In this document: positions 31,934 through 39,640 of the stretch, in pieces
How the letters are laid out: the number at the start of each line of letters is the position of its first letter
Position numbering within the stretch: the stretch's first letter is position 1
NCBI RefSeq assembly: GCF_004345645.1
Contig: NZ_SLWS01000011.1
Location: forward strand, 1 to 64,000
Direction of reading: 5' to 3'
Source of the DNA: Actinocrispum wychmicini
Lineage (GTDB): Bacteria; Actinomycetota; Actinomycetes; Mycobacteriales; Pseudonocardiaceae
DNA length: 64,000 nucleotides
Notes under the pieces: generated by a model
What the model was told of the DNA's origin: nothing
What the model saw: the letters and a program-made list of their open reading frames with translations, nothing else
Databases searched by the model: none
Position numbers and translations under genes: made by a program

Positions 31934-32004
31934 GCCGGGAGTCTAGACGACGGCACATGGATTCCCGTTTCACGGCCTTGAACAGTCTCATCATGGAGGA
32001 GAAC

Positions 32005-32496
32005 ATGGATGTGTTCCGAGGGGCGGTGCTGATCGCCGCGACCGCCGCGTTGGGACTGAACGCGGGTTTGTTCTACGGGTTCTCCTGCTCGGTCATGGTT
32101 TCCCTGCGCGGCGTCGACGACCGCACATTTGTGACGGTGATGCAGAAAATCAACCGCGATATCCAGAACGGCTGGTTCTTCGTCAGTTTCATCGGCTCGC
32201 TGCTGTTCACCACCCTGGCGCTGGTCCTGTTCGTCGGCCGCAGCGGTTCGATCCTCCTGCCTGTCGGTGTCGGCCTGGCGTTCTACGTGCTGTCGATGGC
32301 CATCACGATCCGGGTGAACATCCCGATGAACATCCGGCTGGACCGGGCTGACCCGGTCCAGATGGGCGAGTTGACGCTGCGCAAGGCCCGTGAGGGGTTC
32401 GAGGCGCCGTGGTTCCGGGCCAACACCGGCCGGGCGCTGGCGTCCACCGGCGGCTTCCTCGCCCTGTGCTGGGCCCTGGTCCAGTTCAGCGGGTGA
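32005..32496 (+). CDS. DUF1772-type membrane protein (copy 2)
   Basis: A 163 aa, four-helix membrane protein. FYGFSCSVMVSLRGVDDRTFVTVMQKINRD split by a short loop and VNIPMNIRLD match copy 1 at 30399. ATG 32005 is preceded by GGAGGAG; ATG 31993 is an alternative. It is transcribed away from the AraC gene. Likely a target of that regulator. Its role is unknown. Confidence 0.8.
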   Translation: MDVFRGAVLIAATAALGLNAGLFYGFSCSVMVSLRGVDDRTFVTVMQKINRDIQNGWFFVSFIGSLLFTTLALVLFVGRSGSILLPVGVGLAFYVLSMAITIRVNIPMNIRLDRADPVQMGELTLRKAREGFEAPWFRANTGRALASTGGFLALCWALVQFSG

Positions 32497-32500
32497 GTGT

Positions 32501-32533
32501 CTTGCGCACCGCTTGCGCACCCGGTCGTAAAAA
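32501..32533 (+). promoter_or_regulatory. SARP-type operator/promoter 4 (decarboxylase operon)
   Basis: The best of the four sites: CTTGCGC (32501-32507), ACCG, an identical CTTGCGC (32512-32518), 9 nt, then TAAAAA (32528-32533) as -10. The ATG is 43 nt downstream. It recruits the decarboxylase operon into the cluster despite the intervening stress genes. Confidence 0.75.
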
Positions 32534-32576
32534 GGTCATGTGAGCTGCCCGACATACGCCGGGAGAAAGGTCAGAC

Positions 32577-33977
32577 ATGGACCTGAGATATTGGCTGCCG
32601 CGAGCGGTCGACGTTGTCGAACGCTGGGGTGAGCAGTTCGGTCCATACCAGCCGCATTCGTCGCATCTGGTAAGCGAGGAGGCGTTCGAGAGCGCTTACG
32701 ACGAGTTCGCCAAGCGCATGGAGAACAACTATCCGTTCTTCCACCCGCGCTACATCGGCCAGATGGTGAAACCGCCGCACCCCGCCGCCGTCGTCGGATA
32801 TGTCACGGCGATGCTGTACAACCCGAACAACCACGCCGAGGAAGGCGGACCGGCGACCACCGAGATGGAACGCGAGTGCGTCGCCGCGCTCGCCGGCATG
32901 TTCGGGATGCGCGACCACCTCGGCCACCTGACCACCAGCGGCACCATGGGCAACCTCGAAGCGCTGTACGTGGCCAGGGAAGCCCACCCGGGCAAGGGCA
33001 TCGCGTTCAGCTCCGAATGCCACTACACGCACGAGCGGATGTGCCAGGTGCTCGGCGTCCGGGGCCACAAGCTGCCGGTCGACGCGCTGGGGCGCCTCGA
33101 CCTGGACGCCCTGGACCACGTACTCGCCACCGGTTCGGTCGGCACCGTGGTGGTCACGACCGGGACGACAGGCCTGGGGGCCGTCGACCCGGTGCACGAA
33201 GTGGTGCCGCTGGCGCGCAAGTACGGCGTACGCGTGCACGTGGACGCGGCCTACGGCGGCTTCTACAGCATCCTGGCCAGGTCGGACGACCCGCAGGGAC
33301 TCGACCGGCGGCCCTGGCTGGCGATCCCGGACTGCGACTCCGTGGTGGTGGACCCGCACAAGCACGGCCTGCAACCGTACGGATGCGGCGCGGTCCTGTT
33401 CTCCGACCCGCACGCCGGCCGGCACCTGATGCACGACTCGCCGTACACCTACTTCACCGACTCCGACCTGCACCTCGGAGAGATCAGCCTGGAATGCTCC
33501 CGAGCCGGCGCCGCCGCGGCCGCGCTGTGGCTCACGCTGAAACTGCTTCCGCTCACCCCGGACGGTCTCGGCGCGATCCTCGCCGCCAACAGGCGCGCCG
33601 CGACCCGGTGGGCCGACCTGATCGACACCTCGCCCAGCCTGCGCCTCTACCAACGGCCCGAACTGGACATCGTCACGTATTTCCCGACCGTGCCCGTGCA
33701 GACCCTGTCCGCCATCGACACCGCGACGGACAGGTTGCTGCGCGACAGCATGGCCGCGGCCCAGGACCCCGTCTACCTCAGCATGTTGCGTACCGACGCG
33801 GACGCCTTCGTACGCCGGCATCCGCAGACCGCACGGGACGCCGGTTCGGCGCGCGTGCTGCGCAGCGTGCTGATCAAGCCGGAGGCCGAAGGCTACCTGG
33901 ACCAGCTGCACCCCCGAGTAGAAGAACTTGCCGTCGAAGCCGCCGCCCCCGTCGGGCAGACCGGTTTCTGGTGGTAA
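32577..33977 (+). CDS. Group II PLP-dependent decarboxylase
   Basis: A 466 aa fold-type I PLP enzyme of the amino-acid decarboxylase group. K262 in DPHKHGLQPYG binds PLP, with HVDAAYGG (221-228) for the cofactor and TTSGTMGN for the phosphate. Relatives decarboxylate tyrosine, histidine, glutamate, diaminobutyrate or aspartate, and some catalyse decarboxylation-dependent aldehyde formation. The substrate cannot be fixed from sequence. As first gene under a SARP operator it probably supplies an amine precursor, conceivably linked to the orphan EctC if diaminobutyrate is used. Confidence 0.92.
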   Translation: MDLRYWLPRAVDVVERWGEQFGPYQPHSSHLVSEEAFESAYDEFAKRMENNYPFFHPRYIGQMVKPPHPAAVVGYVTAMLYNPNNHAEEGGPATTEMERECVAALAGMFGMRDHLGHLTTSGTMGNLEALYVAREAHPGKGIAFSSECHYTHERMCQVLGVRGHKLPVDALGRLDLDALDHVLATGSVGTVVVTTGTTGLGAVDPVHEVVPLARKYGVRVHVDAAYGGFYSILARSDDPQGLDRRPWLAIPDCDSVVVDPHKHGLQPYGCGAVLFSDPHAGRHLMHDSPYTYFTDSDLHLGEISLECSRAGAAAAALWLTLKLLPLTPDGLGAILAANRRAATRWADLIDTSPSLRLYQRPELDIVTYFPTVPVQTLSAIDTATDRLLRDSMAAAQDPVYLSMLRTDADAFVRRHPQTARDAGSARVLRSVLIKPEAEGYLDQLHPRVEELAVEAAAPVGQTGFWW

Positions 33978-34011
33978 CGCCACTACCACCCCGTCCGCGG
34001 AGGGAAGTCCG

Positions 34012-34629
34012 TTGTCCCCGATCGAAGCACACGCAGACACCGCCGTCCTGGCTACCGAAGCGGACCTGGACGCGCTCGCCACGATGCTCGCCAGGGCGTT
34101 CCACCGGGACGGCCTGACCAAGTGGATCTGTCCGGACGAACAGCGCCGGGCCGAGATCCTGCCCGACTTCTTCCAGATCTTCCTGGAGGTCTCCCTGGGG
34201 TACGACTCCGTCTACACCAACACCAGCCGGGACACGGCGCTGCTGTTCCTGCCGCCCGGCGCCTGGCACGAGGTGGAACGCGGCGGCGTCGCCCTGTCCC
34301 AGCGGTTCGCCCAGATCCTGGCCGCGGACGAGATGGAACGCATGGCGACCATCTCCGGGCTGCAGGCCGTGCACCACCCGATGGGCCGGCCGCACTACTA
34401 CATCTCGTTCGGCGGCGTGGACCCCGACCACCAGCGGCACGGCGCCATCTCGGTGCTCGGCGACGCCCTGCTCAAGCGGGCCGACGACGAGGAGATGGCC
34501 ACGTACACCGAGGCCAGCTCGGCCGGCGGCACGTTCGCCGCGCTGCGCTGGGGGTTCGTCGAGGTCGGCGTGCGGATCGACATCCCTGACGGGCCGAGCC
34601 TGCGGCCGATGTGGCGGGAACCGCGATGA
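34012..34629 (+). CDS. GNAT-family N-acetyltransferase
   Basis: A 205 aa GCN5-type transferase: strand YYISFGGVDPDHQRHGAISVLGDALL contains the acetyl-CoA-binding Q/R-x-x-G-like turn (DHQRHGA), and the C-terminus has the usual EASSAGGTFAALRWGFVEVG block. TTG 34012 is chosen because GGAGGGA lies 7 nt upstream. It may acylate the amine made by the decarboxylase; an EctA-like role would connect it to the EctC-like enzyme, but it is not obviously EctA. It overlaps the next gene by ATGA. Confidence 0.85.
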   Translation: MSPIEAHADTAVLATEADLDALATMLARAFHRDGLTKWICPDEQRRAEILPDFFQIFLEVSLGYDSVYTNTSRDTALLFLPPGAWHEVERGGVALSQRFAQILAADEMERMATISGLQAVHHPMGRPHYYISFGGVDPDHQRHGAISVLGDALLKRADDEEMATYTEASSAGGTFAALRWGFVEVGVRIDIPDGPSLRPMWREPR

Positions 34630-35297
34630 CCGGTGATGATCAAGTCCGCATTTGGACAGCAGCGGAAGTGGACGACGGCCAGGTGCCCGCCGAGCAGCTG
34701 CCGCCGGTCCGCGAGATCCTCGCGTGGGCGCGGGACTTCCTGGTCTCGGCCCACCCGGACCTCGGACGCAGTGGCCCGGTGTGCCCGTACACCCAGCCGT
34801 CCCTGCGCAAGGGACTGTTCTACCTGGCGTCCCTGGTCGACACGGGTACCGGCACCGATGTCGGCGAAGTGGTCGAGGGCCTGCGCACCTGGTACGAGGA
34901 CCTGTCCCAGCCACTGTCCACATCGGACCAGGAGCTGTTGACGATCCTGCTCGTGCTGCCGCAGATGGACCACCAGGACTCCACCGAACTGGACGAGGTG
35001 CAGCGCAAGGCCAAGGCCCGGTTCGTGGCCGACGGCCTGATGATCGGCCAGTTCCACCCGGTCTGCGACGAACCCGGCCTGTGGAACCACGACTTCAAGG
35101 CGCTGCGCGCGCCCGTGCCCTTGTTGGCCATCCGCAAGCTGGTCGTGTTCGACCTGCCGTTCGTGATGGACACCGACGTGCACGCGGAGAGCTACCTCGA
35201 ACGGTTCGCCCCGGACATCCCGACCCGGATCCGGGACCAGCTGGTCAAACGGGTCGCCAAGAACAACAACAACAATCTGCAGACAGCGAACGGGTGA
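34626..35297 (+). CDS. DUF6875-like cluster protein
   Basis: A 223 aa protein with a distinctive central block IGQFHPVCDEPGLWN followed by DFKALRAPVPLLAIRKLV. I recognise this as the uncharacterised DUF6875-type domain seen in actinomycete biosynthetic clusters. Conserved His, Cys and Glu suggest a metal site. It ends in a poly-Asn stretch (KNNNNNLQTANG). It is coupled to the GNAT gene by ATGA. No function is known. Confidence 0.78.
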   Translation: MTGDDQVRIWTAAEVDDGQVPAEQLPPVREILAWARDFLVSAHPDLGRSGPVCPYTQPSLRKGLFYLASLVDTGTGTDVGEVVEGLRTWYEDLSQPLSTSDQELLTILLVLPQMDHQDSTELDEVQRKAKARFVADGLMIGQFHPVCDEPGLWNHDFKALRAPVPLLAIRKLVVFDLPFVMDTDVHAESYLERFAPDIPTRIRDQLVKRVAKNNNNNLQTANG

Positions 35298-35302
35298 GGC
35301 CG

Positions 35303-35830
35303 ATGACTTCGTTGCAGATCTCAGCCGTGCGTGTCCCGCTCCCGCAGCCGAAAGTGCGGGTCGTGCCCGTGATCGTCTTCGCGCTCGCCGCCGCGGCGGT
35401 GATCGCCTGGGCGTTACGGGAGAACGCGCGGTTCCTGCCACGAAGTGTCGTCCCACTGCACAACATAATCGACCATGGCCACGGATCGAGTGGCTATGTG
35501 GAACCCGCACCCGTCACGGGTTCGGCGGTAGCGAACTACCCCGGGCTCGTGATGTTCGCGATCCACCTGATGGCCGTCGGGATCGTGGCCGTCGCGTGGC
35601 TCGTGCGCCGGCGTTACGGCCGGTCGGACCGGAGCGTCCACAGTGTATCGGCGCGGCTGGTGTTCGCCGTGTTCGCCGCGCTCGCCGCCGCACTGGTCAC
35701 CCTCCCGGTCGCCACGATGTCCCTGGGAACCGCGATCCTGTTCTCCGGGACATTGACGGCGGCGATGACCGTCATGCAGTACACCTTCGTACTCGCCGTC
35801 GTTGGTGTGGCGGTCATCGGCGTTCCGTAA
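35303..35830 (+). CDS. Four-helix membrane protein of the decarboxylase operon
   Basis: A 175 aa protein with about four hydrophobic helices (VVPVIVFALAAAAVIAWAL; LVMFAIHLMAVGIVAVAWLV; and two near the C-terminus) and a His-rich external loop (HNIIDHGHGSSG). It sits directly upstream of a twin-arginine multicopper oxidase, repeating the membrane protein/oxidase pairing seen at 3696-2248. The family is not recognised. It may assist export or electron transfer for the oxidase. Confidence 0.78.
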   Translation: MTSLQISAVRVPLPQPKVRVVPVIVFALAAAAVIAWALRENARFLPRSVVPLHNIIDHGHGSSGYVEPAPVTGSAVANYPGLVMFAIHLMAVGIVAVAWLVRRRYGRSDRSVHSVSARLVFAVFAALAAALVTLPVATMSLGTAILFSGTLTAAMTVMQYTFVLAVVGVAVIGVP

Positions 35831-35859
35831 CATGTTCGGTTTCAGAAAGGTTCACGCAG

Positions 35860-37290
35860 ATGCTCAACCGTAGAGGGACTCTGAAACTCGGCGCTGTCGC
35901 TGGTGTGGCGCTTGCCCTGCCGGCGGAGCGTCTGGTGTCCGCGGTCGTCGGCAGTCCACCGGCGGTCCAGCCGTTCACCACCCCGCTGCCCATCCCGCCG
36001 GTGCTGTCCCCGGTGTACTCCGACCGCGGCACGGACTACTACGAGATGACGGCGAAGCCGGCCAACGTGGAGATCCTGCCGGGCACCCGGACGAACATGT
36101 TGACGTTCAACGGAAGCTTCCCCGGCCCGACCATCAAGGCCCGGCAGGGCCGGCCGGTCCAGGTGAAGATCCTCAACGGGCTCGACAACGTCACCGCGGT
36201 GCACCTGCACGGCGGGAACGTGCCGCACGAGGACGACGGGCACCCGCTGGACGTGCTCCAGCCCGGCCAGACCCGGACGTACCACTACCCGAACATCCAG
36301 CGGGCGGCCACGCTCTGGTACCACGACCACGCCCACCACCTCGAGGCCGAGCAGATCTACCGCGGCCTGGCCGGCCTGTACCTGATCGAGGACCGCACCG
36401 ACAGTCCGACGTTGCCGCGCGGCCAGTTCGACATCCCCTTGATGTTCCGCGACATCGCCCTGGACGACAGCGCCCAGCTGCTGTGGAACAACAACGACTC
36501 GGCCCGGCGCAACATCGTGCTGACCAACGGCAAGGCACAGCCGAAGCTGCGGGTGCGTCGTCGCCGCTACCGGTTCCGGCTCCTCAACGCCTCGAACGAC
36601 CGGGTGATGTCGTTCCGCCTGTCCAACGGCGCCGAGATGGTGCAGATCGCCAGTGACGGCGGGCTGATGGCCCGGCCGGTGCGGCGCACCGAGATCGGCC
36701 TCTACCCGGCCGAACGGGTCGACGTCGTGGTGGACTTCAGCGCCCTGCCCGGCGGGACCCAGCTCGTCCTGCAGAACACCGTCGGCGACACCCCGGCGAC
36801 CAAGGACGTCCTGCAGTTCGAGGTGGCCGGCGGTGCGCGCCGGGACGACGACGACAGCTCGGTTCCGGCCAAGCTGTCCGTGCTGCCGCCGATCGGCGCG
36901 CCCGTCATGCAGACCCGCAAGGTGCTGCTGAGCTTCGACTTCAAGCAGGGCGCGTTCCTGATCAACGGCAAGCAGTACGACCCGAACCGGGTGGACTTCA
37001 CGGTGAAGAAGGGCAGTACCGAGATCTGGGAGATCACCAACGCCGACCCGGACCCGTTCGCGCACTCGCTGCACGTCCACCAGATCCAGTTCCGGGTGCT
37101 CGACCGCGGCGGGAAAGCGGTGGAACCCTGGGAGGCGTACCCGAAGGACACCGTCTCGGTCCCGTCCGGACAGACCGTCCGCATCCTGATCAAGTTCGAC
37201 AGCCCGTTCACCGGGCTCTACCCGTTCCACTGCCACTTCGTGGGGCACTCCTCGATGGCGATGATGGCCCAGTTCAACATCGTCCCCTGA
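35860..37290 (+). CDS. Second twin-arginine multicopper oxidase
   Basis: A 476 aa oxidase with signal motif NRRGTLKLG at the N-terminus. Copper ligands: HLHGG (115-119), WYHDHAHH (153-160), HSLHVHQIQF and HCHFVGHSSMAMM near the C-terminus. It resembles spore-coat/phenoxazinone-synthase-type laccases. As the last gene of the SARP-controlled decarboxylase operon it could carry out a late oxidative coupling or dimerisation outside the cytoplasm. It shares the fold of the oxidase at 2248 but is clearly different in sequence. Confidence 0.9.
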   Translation: MLNRRGTLKLGAVAGVALALPAERLVSAVVGSPPAVQPFTTPLPIPPVLSPVYSDRGTDYYEMTAKPANVEILPGTRTNMLTFNGSFPGPTIKARQGRPVQVKILNGLDNVTAVHLHGGNVPHEDDGHPLDVLQPGQTRTYHYPNIQRAATLWYHDHAHHLEAEQIYRGLAGLYLIEDRTDSPTLPRGQFDIPLMFRDIALDDSAQLLWNNNDSARRNIVLTNGKAQPKLRVRRRRYRFRLLNASNDRVMSFRLSNGAEMVQIASDGGLMARPVRRTEIGLYPAERVDVVVDFSALPGGTQLVLQNTVGDTPATKDVLQFEVAGGARRDDDDSSVPAKLSVLPPIGAPVMQTRKVLLSFDFKQGAFLINGKQYDPNRVDFTVKKGSTEIWEITNADPDPFAHSLHVHQIQFRVLDRGGKAVEPWEAYPKDTVSVPSGQTVRILIKFDSPFTGLYPFHCHFVGHSSMAMMAQFNIVP

Positions 37291-37326
37291 GGATCCCGGT
37301 CTGAGTGTACGTCGTAGACTGCCGGT

Positions 37327-37950
37327 ATGGCGAGGTACTTCGACGTACACCCGGACAACCCTCAGAAGCGCGCGCTCCAGCAGGTGGTGAACCTGCTGCG
37401 GGAGGACGGCCTGATCACGTACCCCACCGACTCCTGCTACGCCCTGGGCTGCCAGTTGGGCAACCGCGACGGCCTCGACCGGATCCGCCGCATCCGCCAC
37501 CTCGACGACAAACACGACTTCACCCTGGTCTGCCAGGACTTCGCCCAACTCGGCCAGTTCGTCTACGTGGACAACGACGTCTTCCGCGCGATCAAAGCCG
37601 CCACCCCCGGCAGCTACACCTTCATCCTGCCGGCGACCAAAGAAGTCCCGCGCCGCCTGATGAACCCGAAGAAGAAGACGGTAGGCGTCCGCATCCCCGC
37701 CCACACCGTCACCCAGGCCCTGCTCGCCGAACTCGGCGAACCCATCGTCTCCAGCACCCTGCTCCTCCCCGACCAGGAAGACCCACTCACCCAGGGCTGG
37801 GAGATCAAGGAACTCCTGGACAACGTGGTCGACGCGGTAATCGACTCCGGCGAGTGCGGCACAGTCCCCACCACCGTGATCGACTTCTCCCAGGGCGACC
37901 CGGAAATCATCCGAGTCGGCGCCGGCGACCCCACCAGGTTCGAGATCTGA
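37327..37950 (+). CDS. YciO/YrdC/Sua5-family protein
   Basis: A 207 aa protein of the threonylcarbamoyl-AMP synthase superfamily. The start RYFDVHPDNPQ and PTDSCYALGC, TPGSYTFIL, TKEVPRRLM and KKKTVGVRIP match the E. coli YciO branch closely rather than TsaC. It binds ATP and RNA and may have weak threonylcarbamoyl-AMP activity. Probably a housekeeping gene marking the right edge of the cluster. Confidence 0.9.
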   Translation: MARYFDVHPDNPQKRALQQVVNLLREDGLITYPTDSCYALGCQLGNRDGLDRIRRIRHLDDKHDFTLVCQDFAQLGQFVYVDNDVFRAIKAATPGSYTFILPATKEVPRRLMNPKKKTVGVRIPAHTVTQALLAELGEPIVSSTLLLPDQEDPLTQGWEIKELLDNVVDAVIDSGECGTVPTTVIDFSQGDPEIIRVGAGDPTRFEI

Positions 37951-37966
37951 CGGCCGGCTGCGCCCG

Positions 37967-39640
37967 TCAGCCGGCCAGCCAGGCGGACAGTGCGGTCGAG
38001 CGGGTGAATTCGGTTGTGTGCACGCAGCCGCGGAGCCAGGCGAGGATGAACTCGTCGTCGGTGTGGGGAACGGGTTTGCCGAAGGCGTCTCGGTGCTCGG
38101 CACGGGCGGACGCTTCCAGGGCGGCCAGTAGTTGTGCCGTGCCGGTCAGGCCGAGTTTGGTGAGGCGGGCCTGGTCGGGGGCGGTGGAGGCGATCGCGGG
38201 CATCCGGCGGCCGCCCAGGGTGACCCGGTGCAGCCAGCGTTCCAGCAGTTCGACCGGGGACGGGACGGGTGGGGGCGGCGGCTGGTCGGCCAGGTCGCCT
38301 GCTTTGTCCACATGGGACCGTTGGAGCCGGTCGAGGGTGAGGTTCACCCGGCCGCCCCAGTCCGCCGGGAGGGTCAGGTCGCCGGTGACGGCCAGGGCCA
38401 CCGCGGTCGACGGACGGTCCGGGACCAGCCGGGCGACCACGAACAGGTCCTTGCCTGCCAGGCTGGCCAGCAAGCTCAGGTTCTCCCACGCGGTGTCGCA
38501 CGACCCGACCAGGTCGATGGTCCGGTCGGGCAATTCGACCACCAGCGAGCCACCGGTCGACCCCGCGACCGTCCCGGACAGGAACAGCAGTGCGTTGTCG
38601 GTTGTGAACGCGCGCCGGACCTGATCCTCGACCGGTTCCCGCCACAGCGACGAGACCGGTGGATCCGACCAGTCCACGCCTCGCGAAGCGACCGCGCGGA
38701 CACCGGTTCCGGCGCCCAGTCGCCGGTCCGCGGACGCCGTCGCCGAGGTCACGAGCATCCCCGAGCGGCCGAGCGTGCGGTGTGTCAGCCCGGACTCGCC
38801 GATACCGACCGGTCCGTCCAGCGCAGCCGCCACCCGTTCTGGCCCGCCCGGCATGACCCCGTTGACCGTCCACAGTCGACTGTCTGCGTCCGTGAGATGC
38901 GTGACCACGCCCGCGTACCCCGAACCGGCCACCACCCGCTCGGTGAACAACCCGTACACCTTCAACGAACCGATGGCCTTGTACTCGCGCCGCGCGATGC
39001 CGAGCAGCGACTCGACGTCGCCGACACCTGCCCGCAGTTGGTGGCACACCAACAGCAACTCCGACAAGTCCTCGGTCGTCTTCGTCCGCGAGAACGAGGA
39101 ACTCCCGGTGTGGGACGCGCGGATACCCGACACGACACGTAAAGCGGCGGCGGAAGCCCGATGCAGGCCGGCGAGTCGCGCGGCATGGACGGCCCGCAGC
39201 AGTTCCGCCTGCGCCACCGCCCCACTCCCGGACACTCCCGCCCGCAGCACGACGCCGGCCGCCTGCCACAACAAGTCAGCCGCGGCGACGGCGTCCTCGG
39301 GCAAGGACACCGACAACGACGCGACCGGCTCGTCGACCTCGACGACAACAGGTTCCAAGGCGGCCACGGGCGCCAGGGACACCGCGACCGCGCGATGCAG
39401 ACATCTCGGGGCCAGCAGGCAGCTACAGGTGAGATCCTCGTCCGTCGCGAGGATCCCGTCCCGCAAGGTGAACACGAGCGTGGTGTCCGGGTCGACCGTG
39501 ACCGTGCACTTGTCGTCCACAGTGGACGTCGACCACGACGACGCCTTCGCCAGGGCGTTGTCGACGCGGTTGCGCAGTCGTTGCGGCAGTTGGTCCAGGA
39601 CCGCGGCCACGATCTGCGGACTGACAGCGGGGAACGTCAT
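37967..39640 (-). CDS. SWIM zinc-finger protein (YehQ-like)
   Basis: A 557 aa protein with a SWIM-type zinc site CSCLLAPRCLH (about residues 72-82, C-x-C-x5-C-x-H) in the N-terminal part, followed by an Ala/Leu/Val-rich helical and beta region. It is the last gene of the five-gene operon and starts (ATG 39640) on the stop codon of the VWA gene. E. coli YehQ is the analogous SWIM protein in the yehLMPQ locus. SWIM domains bind DNA or proteins; the function here is unknown. Confidence 0.85.
   Translation of the reverse strand: MTFPAVSPQIVAAVLDQLPQRLRNRVDNALAKASSWSTSTVDDKCTVTVDPDTTLVFTLRDGILATDEDLTCSCLLAPRCLHRAVAVSLAPVAALEPVVVEVDEPVASLSVSLPEDAVAAADLLWQAAGVVLRAGVSGSGAVAQAELLRAVHAARLAGLHRASAAALRVVSGIRASHTGSSSFSRTKTTEDLSELLLVCHQLRAGVGDVESLLGIARREYKAIGSLKVYGLFTERVVAGSGYAGVVTHLTDADSRLWTVNGVMPGGPERVAAALDGPVGIGESGLTHRTLGRSGMLVTSATASADRRLGAGTGVRAVASRGVDWSDPPVSSLWREPVEDQVRRAFTTDNALLFLSGTVAGSTGGSLVVELPDRTIDLVGSCDTAWENLSLLASLAGKDLFVVARLVPDRPSTAVALAVTGDLTLPADWGGRVNLTLDRLQRSHVDKAGDLADQPPPPPVPSPVELLERWLHRVTLGGRRMPAIASTAPDQARLTKLGLTGTAQLLAALEASARAEHRDAFGKPVPHTDDEFILAWLRGCVHTTEFTRSTALSAWLAG

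Noticed and set aside
37327..37950. Sua5/TsaC tRNA-modification enzyme
   Set aside because: Sequence pattern follows the YciO branch, whose role in threonylcarbamoylation is not established.
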